64,000 nucleotides of DNA, taken from contig DF236956.1 of NCBI GenBank assembly GCA_000708835.1, positions 129,346-193,345 on the forward strand, given 5' to 3'. Source of the DNA: Klebsormidium nitens. Taxonomy: Eukaryota; Streptophyta; Klebsormidiophyceae; Klebsormidiales; Klebsormidiaceae. Positions within the stretch are counted from its first letter, which is position 1, and every line of letters starts with the position of its first letter. The notes beneath the pieces were generated by a model. The model had not been told where the DNA came from and did not search any database. It saw nothing but the letters and a program-made list of their open reading frames with translations. A program made the translations under genes and the position numbers. This document shows positions 36,569 to 46,400 of this stretch, one piece after another.

Positions 36569-37415
36569 GTGAGGAGAAGCGATAATGCAATGTCAAAAAG
36601 TTACAGGCTGGCAAGAAGCTTGGAAGCTGTCTATGAAAAGTGTGCACGCAACGGAGTCAACTGTTTGCGGTCGATGGCACCATATTGATAAAGGCATTGC
36701 GCTGGCACGGCCGGCTCTGCTCGTCCAAGTGCATGATCGTCTAATTAATAAATGAAAGCTAAATCGACATGACATGGCAGACAGATGGTAAGGGCAATGC
36801 TCACAAAAAGTCTACAGAAAGTTCTCAAACTTGCAACGAGATACGGTAGCTTATCAGCTTATGGTGAATCCATACCAGTCATTATTTCATGCAATACCGG
36901 TATTATCCGAGTTTGCAACTGCATAATGCACTCACCGTCAGCCTGGGCCCGTCCGATTGGCGGACAAACTGTGCCAAATCGTATCGACGGCCTACGATTA
37001 AATGGGAAATCACTTGCCAAAGATAGCGGAATCAGACAGAATCACGGCAACCGTCCAAAACAGCTGCATGCGGCTCAGATGATCTGCACCGTCCAACGTG
37101 GTGATCACCCTGGATCGGTTGTGACGGTTGCCAGCTACGTGGACTACTCGAGAGTCGAGTCCCGACTGGAGTCCTTAAAAGCGCCTGCCTCGCTTATCTC
37201 TACAAACTTGCAATCTGCAGAGCTTTCAAAATTGAGCAGGAAGGTCTGCCTACAGAACGTAGGATTCGAATTGGTAGGAAACGGCGGCTTCTCCTTGCAT
37301 TCTTCTTCTGGATCTTGCTCGTTCAGAGTTCTCTCAGGTTCTCCACCAATGTTCCGCAGGTGCATCACTTTTTGTGCTTCGTTGTGAGGGATTCCTCCCA
37401 CCATTCGTTGCAACC
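36569..37415. other. Intergenic region between WD40 and GH10 genes
   Basis: About 850 bp. A 200-codon open frame at 36785-37387 (+) has no recognisable domain and probably reflects chance or 5' UTR. The promoter of the downstream secreted-protein gene should lie here. Confidence 0.45.
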
Positions 37416-40400
37416 ATGTCGCCACGAGCAGGGCAGACTCCTAGTGGGAGAAGCGGGGCTGAACTCAGGATCTGGCACCCTCAGACTTGCTGTCACCTAC
37501 TTGTTGTGCTGCTCGGGTTGAGTTATGGCAGCGGTGTGAACGGGCAGACCTTTCAAAGTGAGTGATGTTCAGATTTTTTTGTTGCAGCATGAGCTCTCCA
37601 AAATTGCGAACAGCTTGGCTAAGTCGTGAGCAGACTCTAGGGGCTACTGCCTTGTGCCCTTTCTTGTAACGAGAAAATAATTCTGGAGCTAACGACTCAA
37701 AAAGGGGCCACTCTTGACTTTTAGAAACTCACCAGGTACACGTCTGGCTTTGAATGTGGACTCCCTTAGCTCTGTCAGTGTACAATCTCTTGACGCCGCA
37801 TACCGGGCCGCAAAAAGTATCTTTTCAAGCCTGACAAGGTGATAGTTGAGCTACAAACTCTGAGCATGTGAGCATGAAATTGCAATCAAGGACCCAGTTC
37901 CTGACAATTGTGCTCAAAGCTGGTAGATTTTGCATGTGTAACCCTACGATCAGCTCTTTCTGAGTTCGGTTGCAAGCTAGCTTTTTGTACTCTCTTCTCC
38001 TGTCTCTACTCGTATCAGCCCCCTTTGCTCGTTCTTCTTGCACAGCCAATCAATGCTTCCGCTCCAAAGCCCTTCCGTGTTTTCCCCAAGCTCTTGAGTC
38101 ACCAAGCTGTCTCAATCCACTTGTTCCCGTTCTTGGCGCATTCGAGGGTGAAAATCCAACACGTTGTCGAAAAAGAATAGAAAAAAAATACCATTCCCTG
38201 TCAAACCCCCTGTCTGACCCCCAAAGCAGGATTTTACCCCAGCTCAAGATGACTCCCAAGACAAAATCTTCTTTCGTGGCCACCTTTTCCCCTTTCTTTC
38301 TGTTGGTTGGAAGTCAGACACATGAAAAGAAAAGGTGGTGAAAGAAGAACTTTCACTCTTTCCACAAAACCCTTCAGTATGTCTCACATCTGAAGCCTTA
38401 TCTGCGAGCGCCTCTCCTCATACCATCTCCGTGCTGTGTGCTGGAATTCGATGCCAGAGAAGTCAGACCCGAACCCTTCTTCTATCCCGCTCTTACTTTA
38501 ACCCCCTTGGACGGCACCACGACCACCATCCTTTTTTGCTGCACCTCCATTCCTGTCACTAGGAGCTGGAAGAGATCGATCAAGTAGATCAGAATAAGTA
38601 CAACAGAAAAGTATAGATATTGTTAGCCTGCCCCCTGACTTGCACTTTGCCCCTGCACCCCTATGGACGGGGCTCAAAGAACCAACCCCGCTTTTGTTCT
38701 TATTCGTCCCCGTTTAAAACCCTTCTGGAGCCCCAGAAGTGGAAGGATACGGAGAAAGAATACGTGTTCTCCTGGCAGATTTTGCGTCCTGCCCCTCTGG
38801 TTGGACTCAGACTTCAAATGGCGGCTGTCACTTACTCGTCAAAAACTCATCCCGAGTCTCATGGGACGTCGCGGAGCAGCACTGTGTGAATGAGGGGGGA
38901 CACCTGGCGTCGGCATCCACGCTCGGAGAGTGGCAGGACATCAATGCCACGTGTGCGGGCAGTGCGCAAACGGACTGCTGGTTTGGGGTGCGCCAGCTGG
39001 CGGACCAGGCCCTGCCGAGTGCCGGGTGGTATTGGCAGGTGAGAAGCGACTTTGTTAAGAAACCAGGTGTTGGAAAGTCTTGGTGGGCTTGTGGAGTACG
39101 GACTTTATGTCCGGATGTAGACGGTGGTTTTTATTGGAGTTTCCTGGCTTCTTGAATCTCATGCAATGTACTCCCAAGCATTTCGAGGTTTAAGTCAGCC
39201 TCACATCGGTCGTCCTAAGGGCGCCTATGAGGGCTTGAGTTGCATGATAGTGTCAGTATTTTTTGTAGGTGACCAAAGCTTCTGTGTAAAGATGGGTTTT
39301 CCGGGCTTGCCGTCGTCTAGTTCGCTCCCTCGAAGAATATTGTGGGGTGACACTCTATCAAACCTCTTCTGATTCAAAGCCCTAGGATCAACTTTTTGCC
39401 ACAGCTCTCACAATCGCTGTGCACATCAACCACCAGGTGGCACTTGGGCTTGCAAGGAAGGTGCACTTTTGGGAAAATTCTCACGAAGTCTCCTCCGGCG
39501 GTCGTCTAGACATGCGCAGGGGCTCCCGCAAGAAGAAAGAGACTCTAACAAGAAATAGAAGAAAAATACGCGTTTATGTAAACTTCCATTGCTACGCAGG
39601 ACTGCATGGAAAGAGAGACCAACTCATCCAAGTCCTTCATTGCATTCGCAGGATTGCATGGCCCAGAATTCGGTCTCCTGGGACCTCATGAACCGGAAGT
39701 CGGTCGTCCGGTGGCGCGGCGTTGAGACCGGGGTTGCCAGCACAGCCGAGCCAAACGATTACAACAGCGCCGACGGAAGCTACGGTGTCGAGCGCAACAA
39801 CGAGAACTGCGCCAAGTGGCAGAACGGCCAGATACTGGACTATGCATGCAGCTCAGTGCTCCCAATCTCCCCTACCGCTTACGTCTGTAGCAAGTCCCGA
39901 TGTGAGTGAGCTTTTCCTTTTGTATCCAGAAAGCCTCTAGAGTTAAAGTGACTGACTTGTAAGCAATCTTGGAACCAGATTGAGAAGAGCGCACTTACTC
40001 GCTGGTGGTGAGAACCAAATTGTTTTGCCTAATGTTGGAGTATCAGGGTATACATACTTCGGGGTGTCCAACTGTACAAGCATGTAATGAGGAGGCTACA
40101 TACCCTACTTGTTCTTCGTCACCCTCTTCTCTGAGATGGTGCACTGCCACTGGTCTTAGTCTCCGATCAAAATAGAGACGCGAGAGATTGGAGGCAAAAT
40201 GGACAGGGCTCGCACTCCAAAATTTCAACGCCTTTTGGAGTAAAGTTGCACAGACATTGAGCTCTTCGTCTCTTCTTTATGTTTCACTCGAACGTTAGTC
40301 TTTAACCCGAGACTTTCCGTGCCTCGACATTTGGAGCTCTCCCTTTCAAAGCTTTCCTTGACGCCCCTTTGCGCGATGCGGCCGAGCCCTTCTAAGCAGA

Positions 40401-43400
40401 CTGCAACCTCTTCCAGGCACCTAGAAGCATCTCATATCTTCGTAACTCATCCCCAGGCTGCCATCCTTTTATGCACCTCAAGCCATCTCAGCCCTGAAAC
40501 CTTGAAACCCTCGAAACCAATCCGTAACCTTCCTTCAGACTGCACCCCTTCTATGCACCTCGAGCCATCTCAGCCTAAATCAATTCCTTGCAACTTTTTC
40601 GACCTTAAACCCTGCGTAACCTCTCGTAACCGTTTGTATTCCTTCGTAACGCATCCCTCAGACTGCGGCATCAACGCCACCTCCGTCAGCAGCGGCAGCG
40701 GCTCCTCTGCCACGTGTTCCTGCGCGTGCCTCCCCGGATTTGCGGGGGACGGCCAAAACTGCCGGCCGTGCGACCCGAACGCGACACCTGTCACGTCCAA
40801 GAGCGCGAGCGCCGCAGAGACGAGTGCCAGCTGTCTCTGCCGGAGCCCTTACGTGGGCAACGGCTTCACGTGCCAGCTGTCCGGCTCGGCGAACCTTTGT
40901 GAGTGCGGAGCCCTTGTGAGATTGTGAACCCGTGAATTTGGGTTCCACATCTAGGTGCTTTTTTCTGTAGTAGAGTTTGGCACTGACCTGGGAAGCACGC
41001 CGATGTGTGTGGAATCTGTGTCTGTCGTAGCCTGGGTGCTCGACCCTGTATTTGAGCACTGTCGTCGACAATTTCATCGTAAGGACTACCGTTTGATATT
41101 TCGCAACCCAGAGATTGACGATCCGAAACTTACGGAACAAGCAATAATGAGCTGTGGAGGCAAGAGTGGAATTCTTAGGTCGCTCGGAGGTTGCCACGGA
41201 GGACCTTGCAAATCCTGTCTCGGTACTGGTACTGACAAAGTCTTCTCCGCTGGCTCCTTTGTGCAGCTCTTGCTTTTCCCTCACCCCCCCGGAACGTGGT
41301 GAGTGCCCAGAGCGACCCCCCCGATCATGTCTGAATTTTCTCCGTCGTGTTTGTGCTTCAACGCATCCAACGGTCCAGCTTCGGTATCTGCTTAGTCAAC
41401 GGGCGTCGACATGCTTCTCGAAGGAACAGGGGTTTTGCTGAAACTCGATGGTGAGATCAGCGGACATTTTTATCAACAACAAAACTAGAAAAACTTATAA
41501 CACCGCTTCAGGCAGCTACAATTAGTCGATTAAGCTTCCCCCGGTTGCTCTCTGCAGTGCTCGACGTCCCTCGTCTCAAGCGCCCCCGCGGGCAACATCG
41601 TCTACAACGACTTCTCCAGCGGGATTCCGTTCAACTGGTTCTGTCCGTTCTGTTCCGGCGGCCTGACCAACCAGACGGACTCCACTGGAACCTACGTGGT
41701 GGCAAGTGCTGCCGCCAGGGGAGGTCGGGTCGATGCGGCTGTGGGGGTGCAAGTCAATAACCTGCAGGCGAATCAGAGCCACTATTTTAGCGCATGGGTG
41801 AGTTTCAAAACGTTGTTGGATCACCTGTTGGTGATGTCACGAGCGTCAGCATCTGACGAAAAGGTTCCGCTGTGTTGCTCCCTTGCGGCTCTCTCTCTTC
41901 CCTAACCGAACGAGTAGGGCTTCAGCTTGGCTCATGTCACGAGTCCCTCGAGTTGAAGTGTTAGGTTTTCCGCTTCGCTGATGTAATCTTTTGGATCTGT
42001 ATTTACCCCCGGACACGGCCCTTGAGCGCCTTCAATGCAATCTACTAAGGCGTCACAAGGTCTTCATCAGAAGCACCCTTTGCAGCAGGACTCTTCGCAT
42101 CTCATACATCCCGGTCTAGTGCCGCCTTCTCTGTCTCGAGCGTCACTTTCCGGCTCGCTGACGTCATCCGCCTTCCTTCACAGGTGCGCACGAGGAACGC
42201 GGTGAACCAGACCAACCGCGGCGTGATCATCTTCGGGAGCAACACTCTGGCGGCGGGCAGCTTCCAGGGGGGTCCCTTTTGCATGGCGCCCGTGGCGCTG
42301 ATCCAAAACGACTGCTGGTCTCTCATTATGGGCGCATTCACACCGCCCACCAGCTCGCAGATGATCCGTATTGGCGTGTGAGTGCTTTTTCACACCGTCC
42401 CTTTCCCTCCGAACCTTCTGGGACGTTTCGTCGCGCTCTTTTAAGAGTTTGCTGTGGACGCATTCACACCGCCCCCAGCTCGCGGATGATCCGGATCGGC
42501 GTGTAAGTGCCTTTTTACACTGTCCTCCTTTTCCCTTTGATTTCCCAAACTCCCTATCGTGCTGATCCAAAACAATCGCTAATCGCCGCTGATGGACGCA
42601 TTTACACCTCCCACCAGCTCACAGACGATCCGGATCGGCGGGTGAGTGTCTATTTACACCCGCGCGCCTGTGTTCATTTTGTTCTCACCCCATCAAAAAC
42701 TCTTTTGTGATTTTCAGACTCGGAGCAACCGCTTTTACATTCTCTTTCATATCCTGGACCGCAGCGGCGCTCAGGCAGAACTCGAGGATGTTTTCGAGGA
42801 CTTAATTCACCACGGTGCCCATTTCTGCGAGCTGTAGGAAACGTGACAATTTTCTGAATCTACTTTGAATCTGGATACTGGAAGTCCAGAAAGTTCGTTG
42901 TTCGAAACCTGGGAACCAGTTGAGCACAAGGCGAGAGATCTATCATTGAACTGTAGGCTTATAGCACTCACTGATTGTTTGTCTCCTTGGCAGTGCGGAC
43001 ACTTCTGCGGACATCCACGTGCACGGCGTGTCCGTCGTTCCACGCAGCACGTCCGATATCATCAAAGCGCAGAACGCAAGCATAGATCAGGTGGGCTTAT
43101 TAATATTTTGAAACGTGTTTCTCCGCGCTCCTTGTAGAACAGATGCGTTATCAGTGTCCTTTCAGTATCCTGGTCTCTGGTCTTTGATTCTCTGAGTCCG
43201 ACACTGCGGGAAGTCGGACTCGCTTTGGGAACGTCCGGGATGAAGATGCTGACAGGAAAGCTCACCTTGACGTCAGCTGCCTCCGCATAGTTGCCAAGTA
43301 CCAACCCCAGAAAACAGACGCATCCGTTCAGATTCCTTGCAAAACTCTCGCTTCAGCAGACTTGCCATCTGCCTGCATATGTAACGCTGGCAGCGACGGC

Positions 43401-46400
43401 CGCATGCGTGACCGTAGTACGGCCCGTTTTCTGGACCGCTAGCTGCCGTCTGGTTTGGCGGACAACGACAGCTTCTTTCTCAAAACGTCCACGTCCAGAA
43501 CCCTCTCCCAGTATCCCTACGTGTTTCGGCTGACGTATCTCAGTTGATAGGCTGACGTATCTTCATCCGATCGGCTGACGTGTTTTGTCCGACCGTTCGC
43601 AGTGGCGCAAGGCACCCCTCCAGCTGTCCTTCCGCCGGAACGGAGCCCCCGTGGCCGGAACGTTCGACTTGGAGCTTGTCCGTGCGGGCTTTCCATGGTG
43701 AGAATCAGGGCCTGTTATGACCAGCGCCTGCTTCCTTTAGACCCTTTGACTCACTGATCAGGAAAATGTCCGCGGACGCTTCAGGTTTATAGGGCCTTTC
43801 AAAGGCAGCTCGACTCTTTCGTGCGTCTGACACAGGTGATCTTGTGGCAAAGAAAAGAACAGGGAAGGGTTTGAAAATTTTGACTGCGAAGGCCGATGCC
43901 TTTTCGACAGGAGGGAGATACCTAGGTGCTTGTCCCACCGTCGGAAGAAATCAAGTTCCAGAGCTTAGTTGCGGACTGATTGAGCGAAATCAGTCCCGGT
44001 ACCTTGTGAAGTACCACTGAATCAGGACCAATCGAAACCCCAGAACGAGAACAGTGCTTCTAGAAGGACGCGTGTCTACCGTCTCTACCTTTCGAAAGAT
44101 CGCGTGTGCGGCTGACAGGTGTCGATAAATGAGGCTACCAATGAAACTTCGAGCAGACAGAGTCGTTCTTCTCGGCAGTGCCTGCAAACTCGGTACGCTG
44201 ACGTCACCTGACCTCACCTAGCGTCGCTTACTCTGCAGGGGCATCCAGGACCTCGACACGAAAGTGGTGACGGACTCGGCGCTGCAAAACTTTGTGTTCA
44301 ACACGTTCAAGGCCAGTGCTGTGGCGCAGGGATTGTCGTGAGTCGCCCCTTTTTCTGAGATACTATGATTTACCCCCTGGTTCTCGTAGCTAAAATGGGG
44401 AACTTTCTGCTTTTAGATTGGTCTATTTCGCATGTTCTGTTGTCCTTGTATGTGGCATCTGGCTCGAGCGTACCCATACGTCCGCTTTCTGTGTAGCTTA
44501 CTGCTAGAACCAACCCCTCTTAGAACAGAGGGGTTGTGATTAGTGGACATCTCCTCAGTTTGACACTGCTATGGGTAATCCATAAAAAGCGAGACAAATC
44601 AAGATAAATTTCGCTTTCATCCACCGGTTTAGTGCTGCGCAAAAGTGCCTAAAAGCCGCGCTGATAAGGTTTGCCATGGGACCCTCTATGCTCATCGACC
44701 AGCAAAAGCGGTGCAAACCTTGGATCTGCCTCGTTCCTAAAGGCTCCTTCCCGCTTAGTCGCTTTTCCACCCTCTTCCCACGATCAGCAAAAGCATAAGC
44801 CCAATGCATAAGCTGAACCCTAACTCCCGTCTTAGTGGCTAGATCATCAGGTTGACCCGCATTTTCACCACTTTGGAGCGATGAAGCTGTTCACCTTTCT
44901 TCAGACCCTTTCCCAACCCGCCCTTAACCCTTCTCCTCAGGGGCTGGATCACTGACGAGCCGGCGCCGAACACGCTTAACTACGCCGGCAACGAGCCGTT
45001 CATTGCCTGGGTGCAAAGCTCGAACCTGTCCCTATGGGGACCCCAGATTGTGTGGGATGACCTCAACAACGGGATCCCCCAATGGGTGCAGCAGCAAGTG
45101 GCGGCCGGGGTGCGTAAGCAGGCCCTTTCAGATTTGCAAGGTTTGTGTTAAGTCAAGGTTTGAGGCGATTCGAAATGTTAGGGTTTCTAGAGTCCTTGAC
45201 TGGGTGCAGCAGCAAGTGGGGGCCAGGGTTCGTAAGGAAGCTTTTCAGGGTTTCAGGGTTACCTTTAAGACCGACAAGAACCAACTTCACCTCACAGTTT
45301 AAGGTTTTTGAGTTCAGGCGAATGAGGTCAATCAGGTTTCCAGGATATCCTAGTGAGTGGAACCTGGTCGTCGCTTTTGTGCACAATTGCAAACGCCCGC
45401 AGTAGCACCGCCGTCACACGGTTCTTTTGGAGCAAATCGGACCGTCCGTTGACAGCCACGTGTCGCCTCCGCAGGGCAACCTCGACGCGCTGATCGCGCA
45501 GCGCGCAATCAGGGCCATGAACGCGGCGGACGGTCGTTACGTCACTGTGACGGTGGACAATGAGGGCATCCACAATACGTACATCCCCAGAAACGCCAAC
45601 GGGATAGACAGCATCGGTGCGTTGGTTTCCTCCATGAGTCCCTTCAGCTGGTTCAGCTTGGCAAGAGTAAAAAGAATAGCTTTCAGCGTTTGCTCTGGGC
45701 TCTTTACCTTGTGCGTTCTGAGAGGGGCGTTTCCTCTGAATTGCGCTTTCACGACCCTGTCTCCAACTAATATTCAATGATTCCAAACCATTTTCCGAGG
45801 AACTTCGTTCTTGTTAACCACCCGAGTCGCTCCGTTTTGCCGGGGCCATTGACAGACGTTCCAGCTCTTTGGACGTGAAGTCAAATTCTTTTCTGGTATT
45901 TCAAAAGCTTGAAGTCCTCGAGAACCAGTTCGCTCTGGCCACTCACGAACGTTTTGTTCCTGGACCTGCAGTCGAGATGTTCACTACGGTCCGTTCCGCC
46001 GACCTCGCAATCGGCCACAACACGCCCATCACCTTCAACGAGTACAGTGAGCGCGCCGCGCCTATTTCCTTGACTTCATCAGTTGTCTTTTTGCTCGCTT
46101 TCGTGTTCCGTCCTCTTGTTTGAGAGTTGGGTATTTTGCGACCTTTTTCACCGACCTGCTTTTGCCGTGCATGGGCTCTCGTAAAAGTAAGACGCCTCTG
46201 GGGAATCTGCCAAACGCCGAGCCGCTTGCTCAACGTGACGTTCACATCAGTGTGGCACTTGACCTGAGTCATAACTCGAGTACGCTCGCCTAAATGCGCC
46301 CTCGTCGTAGCCTTTGCAAAACGGAGCGCATGTCCTCGGAAACTCGGGGTTAGGAGATGTGGAAGGCAGAGGGACTCTTCAGTCCTCCTACTTTGCTTGC

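Noticed and set aside
36785-37387. 200-codon open frame
   Set aside because: No domain, no splice context and uneven composition; it lies in the presumed promoter/5' UTR of the GH10 gene.
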